Shown here: positions 37,696 to 46,099 of the stretch, piece after piece
Layout of the letters: each line of letters starts with the position of its first letter
Numbering within the stretch: the stretch's first letter is position 1
Source: Rhodospirillaceae bacterium
Lineage (GTDB): Bacteria > Pseudomonadota > Alphaproteobacteria > Rhodospirillales > UBA2165
DNA length: 64,000 bases
Reading direction: 5' to 3'
Assembly (NCBI GenBank): GCA_002723345.1
Contig: PBNV01000057.1
Coordinates: forward strand, 62,001 to 126,000
Notes under the pieces: model-generated
Database searches by the model: none
What the model saw: only the letters and a program-made list of their open reading frames with translations
Told to the model about the DNA's origin: nothing
Translations under genes and position numbers: made by a program

Positions 37696-37935
37696 TTAGC
37701 GTAACTGCTTTAGCACGAGGTTGTAACCTAATTTCAAGAACCCACGCTCTCGTGCCTCCTCAGCCTCTTTGACTTCCCTAATGTGATCTTCGGATAAAAC
37801 TTTCACGTTATCTGAGGCAAAATACTCACAAATCCCTGCACTTACCTCTTTATAGATTTCCTCCTCGATCCGTTTCATCTCCCTCGCGGTTCTTTCCGAT
37901 AGAAACTGGTCTAGCGTTTGATCATTCGTGCTCAT
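37696..37935 (-). CDS. small charged protein, unknown
   Basis: The gene encodes 79 residues, strongly helical and rich in Glu, Lys and Arg (TAREMKRIEEEIYKEVSAG, EDHIREVKEAEEARERGFL). I see no known family. The ATG start and compact helical composition suggest a real gene in the accessory segment, perhaps a small DNA- or protein-binding helper. Confidence 0.5.
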   Translation of the reverse strand: MSTNDQTLDQFLSERTAREMKRIEEEIYKEVSAGICEYFASDNVKVLSEDHIREVKEAEEARERGFLKLGYNLVLKQLR

Positions 37936-38050
37936 ATCGCGAAGCTATCCCTCTTCTCAGCGTTTTTCCGATGGTAGAGCGTCTCACCCCGATACATCCA
38001 GTATTTAGGGACACCAATTTTTCCCCAGGTTAGGAATGAGCCAATCAAAA

Positions 38051-38152
38051 CTAGACTAAATGGTCACAGTTATGATGGATGAGATAAGCAAAGCAGCCAG
38101 CAAAAATAAGAGCTGACCCAAGAAATGCTGTGGGCCAATTAATTTTTTTCAT
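38051..38152 (-). CDS. short single-pass membrane protein
   Basis: The gene encodes 33 residues (MKKINWPTAFLGSALIF and onward, ending HHNCDHLV). A GGAG lies six bases before the ATG and there is one hydrophobic helix. It is too short for ordinary gene callers, but the ribosome binding site, Lys-rich start and clean helix make it credible. Confidence 0.5.
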   Translation of the reverse strand: MKKINWPTAFLGSALIFAGCFAYLIHHNCDHLV

Positions 38153-38230
38153 GATTTTCTCCATTCTTGTCCTCGACTTGAGGATATTTGGGGTGGCGAA
38201 CAAGTTGTGTTAAAAAAATTTAGGGTCAAG

Positions 38231-38614
38231 TCATTGAGAACGATACACCGCACTCAACTTGTGACCGTCTACGTCACGTAAATAAGCAAGGTAAACTCTT
38301 TGGCCGCCTAGGTCACGCCAGCCTGGAGGGTCCTCAATGCTTGTTCCACCATGTGCAACTCCAGCGTCATGAAATGCCTTCGCCTGTTCTTCAGACCCAC
38401 ACTTAAACCCAAGCGTAAAACCATTTCCGATTGTAGCAGGATTGCTATCAATTGGCTTTGCTAGAACTAACAAGCCACTATCGGTTCTATATAAAATTCG
38501 TTGTTTTTCTTCATTAAAAAATCCGTCAGAAATGTTGAGGATGGCCAGAGCAGCATCGTAGAAAGCCTTTGCAGCAATTAAATCATTTGTCCCAAGAACA
38601 ACATTCGCAAACAT
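38231..38614 (-). CDS. VOC (glyoxalase/bleomycin-resistance fold) family protein
   Basis: The gene encodes 127 residues with two beta-alpha-beta-beta-beta units: NVVLGTNDLIAAKAFYDAAL at the start and GWRDLGGQRVYLAYLRDVDGHKLSAVY at the end. This is the usual form of small VOC metalloenzymes or binding proteins. The substrate is unknown. The ATG is preceded by AAGGGAA. Confidence 0.87.
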   Translation of the reverse strand: MFANVVLGTNDLIAAKAFYDAALAILNISDGFFNEEKQRILYRTDSGLLVLAKPIDSNPATIGNGFTLGFKCGSEEQAKAFHDAGVAHGGTSIEDPPGWRDLGGQRVYLAYLRDVDGHKLSAVYRSQ

Positions 38615-38627
38615 TCAATTTCCCTTA

Positions 38628-38703
38628 ATCAAAACCAATAGACCTGTGTCTGTGACAAAGCCTCAGACATTATGGAACACGATTGTATTTCGGTAGGCAA
38701 TCC
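38628..38703. repeat. dispersed imperfect repeat, copy 2
   Basis: This is the second copy of the roughly 80-base sequence at 35915, lying outside the tRNA-Val element, just upstream of the VOC gene start. Its 3' end runs into a GCAA-CCC/GGG-TTGC hairpin that is weaker in copy 1. Confidence 0.75.
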
Positions 38704-38738
38704 CCGACGGGTTGCTCTTAGCGTAAGTAAATGCGCCC

Positions 38739-38779
38739 AAAAAAAAGCCCCGCCAGTTTTGGGGGAGAACCAACGGGGC
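38739..38779 (-). terminator. terminator-like hairpin, minus strand
   Basis: On the minus strand GCCCCG (38779-38774) pairs with CGGGGC (38752-38747), followed by eight T. The loop is long (21 bases). No minus-strand gene ends just upstream, so it may be an orphan from a lost gene or part of the repeat-associated DNA. Confidence 0.45.
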
Positions 38780-39067
38780 AGTTTAATCACGTCACAGAGG
38801 AAACAGGATTAGGAGGGGTTCAGACTCGTATAAATGCATGGTCATGGATGTCTGTGGCAAATAGAGGGCGACTTAAAGGCAATTTCGTGGCAGCATTTAT
38901 TCTCTGGGTCACTAATTTCGAACGGCCTCAAGGATTAGAGTAAGACCACCCCAACAAGCTTAGTTTCGGTGGCACTTCTCACGAAAGACAGCCCAAAGGC
39001 GATTTAAATCGATAATCTCTAGAATTGATTTTTAGGATTATTTTTTTAATAAAACCGGAGATCAACA

Positions 39068-40171
39068 GTGAAGACAGAACTGGACCCAATAGATAATTTT
39101 CTCCAAAAACACCAATTAGAGGCGGTGTTGTACTTTCTGCCCTTCAGCCTGGTTGCTATCACCGTTTTTGGATGGTGGATGGGTGGTTACTGGACATTTT
39201 CGACGCCAATTTTCGTTTATCTTGTGATCAACATTATGGATCACGTTGTACCTAAACTCTCCCGAATTTCTTCGCCCCTTGAAAAAGGGCAAGCAAAGAC
39301 AGGGGGGGCGGTAAACCTTTACCCGCTTGCAATATGGTTATGGCCCCTTGCTCAGGTGGCCTTTATTCTCTGGTGTTTATGGGTAAGCTCAGATGCTTCT
39401 CTGTCAATCATCGAAATTTTAGGTGTAGTCCTGTCTGTTGGGGTTATGGCGGGCGCTGTCGGTATCACCTTCGCACATGAGCTGATACATAGGAAAAAAC
39501 GTTGGGAGAGAATTGCTGGTGAAATCCTGCTTTTATCTGTCACTTATCACCATTGGTCAGTTGAACACGTACAGGGGCATCATCGAAATGTCGGTACTCC
39601 TAAAGATCCCGCTACTGCCCGATTGGGTGAGAGCTTTTTTGCTTTTTTGCCACGCTCGATATTTGGCGGAATACGCTCAGCATTTACTATTGAAGCGGCA
39701 AAAGCCCAAAGACGAAAACATCTGCCGTATGGGCCCCGAAATAGGGTTGTCTCTGGCCTGATCCTGCAGTTGTTGCTGTATATCTTGGTATTATCCACGC
39801 TCGGATGGAAAGCGGCCGTAGCGCTCTTGTTTATAAGCTTTATTGCAATACTCCAGCTCGAGGCAGTAAATTATTTTGAACATTATGGTCTTAGCAGGCG
39901 ACAAGTCTCACCTGACCGTTTTGAGCGCGTTTCGGAGCTGCATTCTTGGGACGATTGCAGCAGAGTCTCGGCGTATTTTCTTGCAAATCTTCAACGGCAT
40001 TCTGATCATCATCTTCGTCCCGGGGAACGATATAACAACCTAAGTCTTCTTGAGGGTGCTCCGCAACTACCAGCTGGTTACGCTACAATGCTCTTACTGG
40101 CTCTGATTCCACCTCTGTGGTTCTACGTGATGGATCCTAGGGTTAAAGAGCTAAATCAGCTACCTTCCTAA
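39068..40171 (+). CDS. alkB: alkane 1-monooxygenase / AlkB-type membrane hydroxylase
   Basis: This non-heme di-iron integral membrane hydroxylase has 367 residues. The histidine boxes are HELIHRKKRWER, EHVQGHHRNVG and LQRHSDHHLRPGERY, with the AlkB-specific NYFEHYGLSRR. Several hydrophobic segments precede and separate them. The family hydroxylates n-alkane ends or related chains, using rubredoxin electrons; no rubredoxin gene is adjacent. The start is GTG. It sits in the accessory segment, consistent with acquired hydrocarbon use. Confidence 0.93.
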   Translation: MKTELDPIDNFLQKHQLEAVLYFLPFSLVAITVFGWWMGGYWTFSTPIFVYLVINIMDHVVPKLSRISSPLEKGQAKTGGAVNLYPLAIWLWPLAQVAFILWCLWVSSDASLSIIEILGVVLSVGVMAGAVGITFAHELIHRKKRWERIAGEILLLSVTYHHWSVEHVQGHHRNVGTPKDPATARLGESFFAFLPRSIFGGIRSAFTIEAAKAQRRKHLPYGPRNRVVSGLILQLLLYILVLSTLGWKAAVALLFISFIAILQLEAVNYFEHYGLSRRQVSPDRFERVSELHSWDDCSRVSAYFLANLQRHSDHHLRPGERYNNLSLLEGAPQLPAGYATMLLLALIPPLWFYVMDPRVKELNQLPS

Positions 40172-40174
40172 TTT

Positions 40175-40714
40175 TCAGAGGTCTAGCGTGCAGACCGGAA
40201 AATCTATCTCAGTTTGTGCCAAGTGGTTAATATAATTTCCCAGCATTATGTTTATAACGTTCGAGAATGTCTCCAGGATCAGGCTATCCGTTAATCCGTC
40301 CTCTCTCCACGAGGCTAGCTGATCCTCCGGCACCTGCCCTTTGTTCTCGACTATCGCTACCGCCAAGTCTAACATTGCTTGGTCTTGCGGATTATCAGCT
40401 TCACCCAAACGTGATTTGATAACGTCTGCGGTATCTAGGCCCAGCCCCGAGCAAAATTCCGTATGAGCTGAGACACAATACTTACACTCGTTTGCCTGCG
40501 ATACTGCCAGGGCTATCATCTCTCTTTGGGTTGGGCTTAGCTCGCCAGCAGATAAAGCCCCCTCCATATTCATGTACATGTCTAAGGTAACTTTGGAATG
40601 TGCCATCACTCCAATAGCGTTCGGAATCATTCCATGTTCTTGTTCGAAAGTTTCTAATTTTTCTTTTACATCAGGTTGACTATCGTTCTTCTCCAGCGGG
40701 GCGATCAAAGTCAT
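40175..40714 (-). CDS. AhpD-like / carboxymuconolactone decarboxylase-fold peroxidase-related protein
   Basis: The gene encodes 179 residues of the AhpD-like helical fold. The redox motif is NECKYCVSAHTEF (CxxC followed by H), as in alkylhydroperoxidase D-type proteins. Such enzymes reduce peroxides or act as disulfide partners. It is convergent with alkB with three bases between stops; detoxifying hydroxylation by-products is one possibility, but inferred. Confidence 0.88.
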   Translation of the reverse strand: MTLIAPLEKNDSQPDVKEKLETFEQEHGMIPNAIGVMAHSKVTLDMYMNMEGALSAGELSPTQREMIALAVSQANECKYCVSAHTEFCSGLGLDTADVIKSRLGEADNPQDQAMLDLAVAIVENKGQVPEDQLASWREDGLTDSLILETFSNVINIMLGNYINHLAQTEIDFPVCTLDL

Positions 40715-40880
40715 TGAAGGTAACCTCTATCAGCAGTTTCATCTGAATTAATCGAATTTGTAAATGACAGTCAATTTATATTTGTTATGATTTTTACGGA
40801 TTTTGAGTTAAGTAAAAAGTTTGATTTTTAGATTCGTAAAATGTGAAAAGCTTCGATCGAAGCGTTCTTTGTAGAGCAAA

Positions 40881-42035
40881 TTAGTGTCTTTTATTTTTTT
40901 TTAGTTTTTTTAAAAATCCCTCTATTTCTTTTATATCATTTAAATCAATTTGATCCATGTTGGCTGTTAATTGGATGTTATTTGTCTCAATTTTTTCAAT
41001 GTTTTGCCCCGTCTTTTTTTCTATTAAAACCTCAAAGGTTCTGACCTCCTCCCGAATTCCCTTGACTGACACCTTATCCAATTCGGCACACTGTATCTCG
41101 CTTGACACTTGGCTATGTGTATCGAATGAAATTAGTATGGACCCTGGTTTCGCGATTGCTTCAAGACGTGCAGCGAGGTTTACCTGTGAGCCGATAACCG
41201 TATAATCTAATCTGTCCGCACTGCCAAAATTCCCCACCGTGCAGTAGCCCGTAGCGATCCCACATCTGATGGATAATGGCTCTCTCAAACCAAACTTCGT
41301 TCCCCATTCATTCCGTAATTCACGCATTTTCGATTGCATGGCTATCGCCATATCTACGCAGTTAATTGCATCTTGTTGAACCCCCTTTGTTTCGGGGTCA
41401 CCGAAAAAGACAAGTATTGCATCGCCAACATATTTATCGATTGTTCCACCGTGAGAAAGAGCGATCTGAGACATTTCGGTGAGGTAGAAATTCAGCATCG
41501 AGGAAATTTCCTCGGCTTCCAATGTATCTGTAATCTCTGTAAATCCAACAATATCCGAGAAAAAAATTGTAAGTTTTTTTCTCTGGCTAACAATATCCGC
41601 TTTTTTTTCTCCCGAAAAGATAGAGTGATATATCTGAGGTGATAAGTACTTTGAAAGTTGTTTTGAGATTGACTCAATTTCATTTTTCTTTTCTAGAGCC
41701 ATTTTTTCTGCACTGACTGCGATTTCTTTTTGTTTTTGCATTTCATCGGCTAAGTTTTTTCGAAGCTGAACCTCCAGTTTCTGTTTTTTAAGCAGCTTAT
41801 CGAGCTCTCTGGCTTTTTCTTTTGCACTTTCATTTGCCTCGGCGGCCAGTTTTTTCTGTTTTTCCAATTCAACAGCAAGGTTCTTACGAAGTTGTAATTC
41901 GAGTTTTAATTTCTTTAGTTCTCTCTCAATTGTTTGTGTTTTTTCTTCCATACCGCGAGTGGCCTCTGCGGCCTCTTGCCTCTCGGCCTCGATTTCCGAG
42001 ATTTGATTGTTGTTACTGTTAGGACTGTCGACCAT
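40881..42035 (-). CDS. class III nucleotide cyclase with N-terminal coiled coil
   Basis: The gene encodes 384 residues. Residues about 15-130 are a charged coiled coil. The catalytic domain follows with the metal-binding FFSDIVGFTEITD, then KYVGDAILVFFGDP and RLDYTVIGSQVNLAARLE. The pre-catalytic linker KYLSPQIYHSIFSG is typical of bacterial adenylate/guanylate cyclases. There is no membrane segment, so it is soluble. The coiled coil holds a 42-residue internal duplication (LELQLRKNLA / LEVQLRKNLA). Base composition is clearly AT-rich compared with core genes. Confidence 0.92.
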   Translation of the reverse strand: MVDSPNSNNNQISEIEAERQEAAEATRGMEEKTQTIERELKKLKLELQLRKNLAVELEKQKKLAAEANESAKEKARELDKLLKKQKLEVQLRKNLADEMQKQKEIAVSAEKMALEKKNEIESISKQLSKYLSPQIYHSIFSGEKKADIVSQRKKLTIFFSDIVGFTEITDTLEAEEISSMLNFYLTEMSQIALSHGGTIDKYVGDAILVFFGDPETKGVQQDAINCVDMAIAMQSKMRELRNEWGTKFGLREPLSIRCGIATGYCTVGNFGSADRLDYTVIGSQVNLAARLEAIAKPGSILISFDTHSQVSSEIQCAELDKVSVKGIREEVRTFEVLIEKKTGQNIEKIETNNIQLTANMDQIDLNDIKEIEGFLKKLKKNKRH

Positions 42036-42391
42036 GTCTCAATTATATCTCACCTGCGTAATTTTTGTCGTCGATATTCAAATAAAAAGGTCGGGAGGGA
42101 TTCTAGCATTTTTGTGTGATTATTTTTCGCTGCAACTCAAGTACACTCATCTTGAGGCGATCGCAGGTTTTAGTGAGCTAAATTATCTCTAGAGAAAAAC
42201 CTGGTTTATTGAACCACAGCAGAAATCACAGTAAACGCAATAAAGCAAAGCGTGATCAAGCCAAGGATCGCGTATGAACCGAGTATCAAAACCGTATGCC
42301 AAGGTTGCAAAACCCACTACTCCACTAACTAGCTTACAGCGGTCTAAATTGTTTGTAACCTGAACGGAGTCAAGGTGGTTAAGCGGGGGCG
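42036..42391. other. AT-rich intergenic stretch
   Basis: There are about 355 bases between the cyclase start and the next gene's end. Apart from the small membrane frame listed separately, I see no gene. It presumably contains the cyclase promoter. Confidence 0.5.
42206..42310 (-). CDS. possible short hydrophobic peptide
   Basis: A 34-codon frame opened by TTG encodes QPWHTVLILGSYAILGL and a further hydrophobic stretch ending SAVVQ. A GGAG lies about ten bases upstream. It has a single-membrane-helix pattern. The weak start keeps confidence low. Confidence 0.3.
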   Translation of the reverse strand: MQPWHTVLILGSYAILGLITLCFIAFTVISAVVQ

Positions 42392-42889
42392 TTAGTTCCC
42401 CGTAAAAGACTTTTGAAAGCCAGATATGTCGTCACTTGTTTCGAGGTTTTCCCAAAAACATTGAACTTCAGGCGGGTAACTATTTTTCAACACCTGATAG
42501 GCGCTATCAAAATTTGGACGTTTTTTGGCATTTTGCATATTCCACTTGAGGCCCTGAAATTCGGTTTGGGAAATTTGCCCCTCAAAGTAGGCTACCAACT
42601 CATTTAACATTGAACTTATACTTCTAATGCCTAAACAGTGCGCCCGGTATTTTTCGGCTTCGTCAAATTGATCCCAATCGGTATCAATCCGCCGATGGAA
42701 CTCTCGAAAATCATTGTTAGTGCAAAGCGTCTCAAATAGCCATGAGACCCTCTGCTCGCGCCTATCCGCCATGGATTTTCGGACAACGTAAGTATTTTGC
42801 CTCAGTTCAATTGCCACAAAAACTATAGAGATTATCACGGCCACCCCGACGACCATCTCAGTAATGTAATAGATTTCCTGTAACGCCAT
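42392..42889 (-). CDS. membrane-anchored protein, unknown function
   Basis: The gene encodes about 165 residues with one N-terminal membrane helix (YYITEMVVGVAVIISIVFVAIEL) followed by a soluble helical domain (REQRVSWLFETLCTNNDFREF, KYRAHCLGIRSISSMLNE). Proteins of this layout are frequent in marine bacteria, but I know no function. ATG 42889 is chosen because GGAGG lies five bases upstream; ATG 42907 is the longer option. Confidence 0.7.
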   Translation of the reverse strand: MALQEIYYITEMVVGVAVIISIVFVAIELRQNTYVVRKSMADRREQRVSWLFETLCTNNDFREFHRRIDTDWDQFDEAEKYRAHCLGIRSISSMLNELVAYFEGQISQTEFQGLKWNMQNAKKRPNFDSAYQVLKNSYPPEVQCFWENLETSDDISGFQKSFTGN

Positions 42890-43136
42890 TCCGCCCTCCA
42901 TCTTCACCTTCTAACTGATGGAGGTTACCTAATTTGCATTCTCCTAGGAAGACTTGCTAACGCACGGGTTAAAATCGAAGCGATCAATAGATCCCTAAAA
43001 CAGAGAGCAATGCGGAAACCCAGCCGTGCTCCGTATTCCTGTCACCTCCGGTATAATCTGGCAGGCCGGTATCGTGGAGGCCTTTACTTCGCGGGTGGGT
43101 ATCCCCATTTTAGTAGGTATCGCAAAGGAGGTTTTT

Positions 43137-43583
43137 TTGACCGACAAGATCCCGACTGAGACGGCCCCTATCCCGGCAAAGCGGCTTGAGCATGTGGCTC
43201 TAGCGGTACCGGATTTGCAGGCTGCTATCAATTTTTTCTCGAAAACTTTTGGTTTAGCGGTGTCGGAGATGGTTGTGTCACCCGAACAAGGCGTGCGTAT
43301 GGCTTATGTTGATCTTGGCAATGCCAAACTGGAGTTGATGGAGCCAATTGGAGACGCCTCGCCTATTGCGAAATATGTGAGCCAAAATCCGTCCGGGGGC
43401 ATTCACCACATCTGTATTGAGACTGACGATGCCGAAAAGGCTATTGCCGGTGCTGGCGGCGCGGGCCTTCGTGTTCTTGGGGATGGCACTGCCAAACCTG
43501 GCCATCATGGAAAAAAGCTTTTTTTCCTGCATCCGAAGGATACGCTGGGCGCCCTAATGGAAATCGAAGAAACTGACGAATAA
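43137..43583 (+). CDS. mce: methylmalonyl-CoA epimerase
   Basis: This VOC-fold enzyme interconverts R- and S-methylmalonyl-CoA in propionate metabolism. The metal ligands are visible in LEHVALAVPDL, GGIHHICIETDD and GALMEIEE. The start is TTG at 43137 with a perfect AAAGGAGG five bases upstream; the longer frame before it is not coding. It has 148 residues. It is followed after 38 bases by the enoyl-CoA hydratase, marking the return to core-like DNA. Confidence 0.9.
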   Translation: MTDKIPTETAPIPAKRLEHVALAVPDLQAAINFFSKTFGLAVSEMVVSPEQGVRMAYVDLGNAKLELMEPIGDASPIAKYVSQNPSGGIHHICIETDDAEKAIAGAGGAGLRVLGDGTAKPGHHGKKLFFLHPKDTLGALMEIEETDE

Positions 43584-43621
43584 TTTGACCTTTAATAAAA
43601 TTTTAGAAGAAGGAGAAACTC

Positions 43622-44491
43622 GTGATTGAGGCGACCGATTATCAGGAAATCTTGTTTGAAGTAAAAGACGACGTTGCCTGGATAACCATAAACCGTCCAG
43701 AAGTGATGAACGCCTTTCGAGAGCAGACCTTGGATGAATTAATTCATGCGGTTCGCTCGACGCGGGAAGACTCATCTTTGGTAGCCGCTGTCATCACCGG
43801 CGCCGGCGATCGCGCCTTCTCCGCTGGCGGTGACTTTCATGCAATGATGAAACTCAATCGAGCAAACGCGCTTCATTGGAACGACCGTATGCTGGGTCTT
43901 GCCATGTCTATCCGGGGGCTGCCCATTCCAGTGATTGCTATGGTCCATGGCCCATGCATGGGCGGTGGACACGAACTGGCACTTTGGTGCGATTTGGTGA
44001 TCTCGTCGGACGACGGCATTTTCGGGCAGACTGGCGCCCGAGTGGGAGCCTGCCCGACTGTTGGCGCGACCCAATATATTCCGCGGCTGATCGGCGACCG
44101 ACTAGCCAAGGAAATGATCTTTCTCTGCCGGACCTTCAAAGCGGAAGAAGCAGCCAGCATAGGCTTGATCAACCGGGTTGTACCAAAGGCCGACTTGCGC
44201 AAAGAGACAGAGGCCTGGTGTCAGCAGATAAAAGGTTATTCCGGACAAACCTTGAGAGCGACCAAGAAGTCACTGAATTTCGAGAGCGACGAGTTATACG
44301 CCTCGTGGCAGCAGGGGATGGAACTGTTGGCGGAAATTTGGGGTTCGGAAGAATCCCTCGAGGGCATGAATGCGTTTTTAGAAAAACGCAAACCTGATTT
44401 CCATCAATACCGTCTGCGCCGTAAAGATGCCGTCGACACCTATCTCGATGATCTGAGGAATGACCGAAACCAGCGTCCGCCGAAGGGCTAA
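43622..44491 (+). CDS. enoyl-CoA hydratase/isomerase family protein
   Basis: The gene encodes 289 residues of the crotonase superfamily: VITGAGDRAFSAGGDF forms the first oxyanion segment and MVHGPCMGGGHELALWCDLVI the second. The start is GTG after AGAAGGAGAAA. The position between an epimerase and a CoA transferase suggests acyl-CoA degradation, but the precise substrate cannot be read. Confidence 0.92.
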   Translation: MIEATDYQEILFEVKDDVAWITINRPEVMNAFREQTLDELIHAVRSTREDSSLVAAVITGAGDRAFSAGGDFHAMMKLNRANALHWNDRMLGLAMSIRGLPIPVIAMVHGPCMGGGHELALWCDLVISSDDGIFGQTGARVGACPTVGATQYIPRLIGDRLAKEMIFLCRTFKAEEAASIGLINRVVPKADLRKETEAWCQQIKGYSGQTLRATKKSLNFESDELYASWQQGMELLAEIWGSEESLEGMNAFLEKRKPDFHQYRLRRKDAVDTYLDDLRNDRNQRPPKG

Positions 44492-44526
44492 TCCAGTAGC
44501 CGGCGATTAACAAAAGGCATCGATCT

Positions 44527-45714
44527 ATGGGCCCATTAGATGGCATTCGTGTGATTGATCTCACCCGCATTCTCGCGGGCCCGTTTTGCACCATGAATTT
44601 GGGCGACATGGGCGCGGAGATTATCAAGGTTGAACAACCAGGGCGGGGAGACGATACACGGTCCTGGGGTCCGCCGTTCGCTAATGATCAGGCCGCTTAT
44701 TTTCTTGGCATCAATCGTAACAAACAGAGCATAACGCTCAACCTGAAGTCCCCGGAAGGACGGGGTATTCTGGGCGAATTGCTTGGTCAGGCCGATGTCA
44801 TTATCGAAAACTTCAAACCGGGTACGCTGGCGAAATGGGGTTTCTCGGAGGATTGGTTTGAGGCCAATGCGCCAAAAGTTGTGCATTGTTCGATCACTGG
44901 ATATGGCGATAAAGGGCCGAAGGGGGGCATGCCGGGATACGACTTTCTGCTTCAAGCCGAGAGTGGTCTCATGAGCATTACAGGGGAAGAGGGCGGAGGA
45001 CCTCAAAAGCTCGGCGTCGCGATTGTCGATGTCTGCACTGGCCAATATGCAACCATGTGTATTCTTGCGGCATTGCAATCCCGATCGACTACAGGTGAGG
45101 GGCAGCGCATTGACGTTTCACTGTTTAATACGAGCCTTTCGATGTTAGTCAATGTCGCGTCAAATTATCTCATTGGCGATGTGATCCCCTCTCGGTACGG
45201 AAATGGTCATCCAAATATTGTACCTTATCGTGACTATCCCTGTGGTGAGGGGGGCATCGCGCTGGCGGTTGGAAATGACATGCAATTTGCCAATTTGTCT
45301 CGGGTACTTGGTCATCCGGAATGGGCTGAGGATCAAAATTTTCAAACCAATGCCAACCGCGTGAATAATCGGGATGCCTGCGACGGGATGATCCGGGATG
45401 TCCTGGCGGCAAAACCAGCAGCTTATTGGATCGACCTATTTGAGAAGGAGGGGATCCCATGCAGTAAAGTGAACCGGGTCGACGAGGCGCTGGAGAGCGA
45501 ACAGGCAAAAGCCAACGACATGGTCCTCGAGATGGACCATCCTACGTCGGGGAATATCCGCGTGCCCGGTATTCCCTATCAGTTTTCAAAAACACCGGCG
45601 GGCGTGCAGTCCCCGCCGCCCCTACTAGGGGCGGATACTAAGGAAGATTTAAAACGTTTACTGGGAAAGTCTGACGAGGATATTGAGAAACTGCGGGCGT
45701 CCGATGTCGTTTAG
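44527..45714 (+). CDS. CaiB/BaiF family CoA transferase
   Basis: This family III CoA transferase has 395 residues. The N-terminal GIRVIDLTRILAGPFCTMNLGD and IKVEQPGRGDDTR are diagnostic. The catalytic aspartate is expected in AIVDVCTGQYAT. It moves CoA between carboxylic acids, for example from succinyl-CoA. It lies 35 bases after the enoyl-CoA hydratase and probably acts in the same route. Confidence 0.93.
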   Translation: MGPLDGIRVIDLTRILAGPFCTMNLGDMGAEIIKVEQPGRGDDTRSWGPPFANDQAAYFLGINRNKQSITLNLKSPEGRGILGELLGQADVIIENFKPGTLAKWGFSEDWFEANAPKVVHCSITGYGDKGPKGGMPGYDFLLQAESGLMSITGEEGGGPQKLGVAIVDVCTGQYATMCILAALQSRSTTGEGQRIDVSLFNTSLSMLVNVASNYLIGDVIPSRYGNGHPNIVPYRDYPCGEGGIALAVGNDMQFANLSRVLGHPEWAEDQNFQTNANRVNNRDACDGMIRDVLAAKPAAYWIDLFEKEGIPCSKVNRVDEALESEQAKANDMVLEMDHPTSGNIRVPGIPYQFSKTPAGVQSPPPLLGADTKEDLKRLLGKSDEDIEKLRASDVV

Positions 45715-45765
45715 GTGGTTTGGAAGAGATAATGCAACCCGCCAATTGAACCACTGGATTAGCTA

Positions 45766-45794
45766 TTGACACTTCGGGCCCGTATCCCTAATTT
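45766..45794 (+). promoter_or_regulatory. candidate sigma-70 promoter of rpmJ
   Basis: A perfect -35 TTGACA (45766-45771) is followed 17 bases later by TAATTT, a poor but possible -10. The spacing and position 50 bases before rpmJ support it. Confidence 0.4.
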
Positions 45795-45846
45795 CCGCCG
45801 CTCCGAGGGCGATAAATAGACGCACAAAATTTTTGAGGAAAAGTCC

Positions 45847-45972
45847 ATGAAAATTCGTAACTCACTGAAATCGGCCAAGTTACGGGAAAAGGGCTGCCGG
45901 GTAATCCGTCGTCGTGGTCGTCTTTATGTAATCAATAAGAAAAACCCTCGGTTCAAAGCTCGCCAAGGATAA
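45847..45972 (+). CDS. rpmJ: 50S ribosomal protein L36
   Basis: This is a 41-residue basic protein ([19 protein letters not shown], ending [11 protein letters not shown]). It is the long L36 form with only one cysteine, lacking the zinc-binding set, as seen in many Alphaproteobacteria and in the zinc-independent E. coli YkgO. It is monocistronic, with its own promoter candidate and a terminator 40 bases downstream. Confidence 0.95.
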   Translation: MKIRNSLKSAKLREKGCRVIRRRGRLYVINKKNPRFKARQG

Positions 45973-46011
45973 ATCTCCAACTGACATCCGCCTTTCGGGG
46001 CAGCCAAAGGT

Positions 46012-46039
46012 CGCGCCCAGGAGGCGCGGTTTTGCTTTT
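46012..46039 (+). terminator. rho-independent terminator after rpmJ
   Basis: CGCGCC (46012-46017), loop CAGGA and GGCGCG (46023-46028) form a perfect six-base-pair stem. It is followed by GTTTTGCTTTT. Confidence 0.85.
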
Positions 46040-46099
46040 GTTCCCGATGTGTCTTGATTAGACTTCGTCTCCAATAAATGGTAGAGAGGAAACCTGGGC

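Larger units (their letters stand above)
38615..39067. other. non-coding stretch with repeat and hairpins
   Basis: There are about 450 bases before the AlkB gene. They hold repeat copy 2, a hairpin (GCAA..CCC / GGG TTGC, 38697-38715) and a terminator-like dyad at 38739-38779. A 70-codon plus-strand frame spans that dyad and is not believed. Confidence 0.55.

Noticed and set aside
38739-38779. Possible attC or integron-like site
   Set aside because: The dyad is a simple GC stem with a T-run on the minus strand; there is no integron integrase and no attC core motifs.
38731-38943. 70-codon plus-strand frame upstream of alkB
   Set aside because: Its first 16 codons are the terminator-like hairpin, it has no ribosome binding site and no family resemblance.
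43026-43136. Extended N-terminus of methylmalonyl-CoA epimerase
   Set aside because: The TTG at 43137 has a perfect ribosome binding site and the upstream 37 codons do not match the family.
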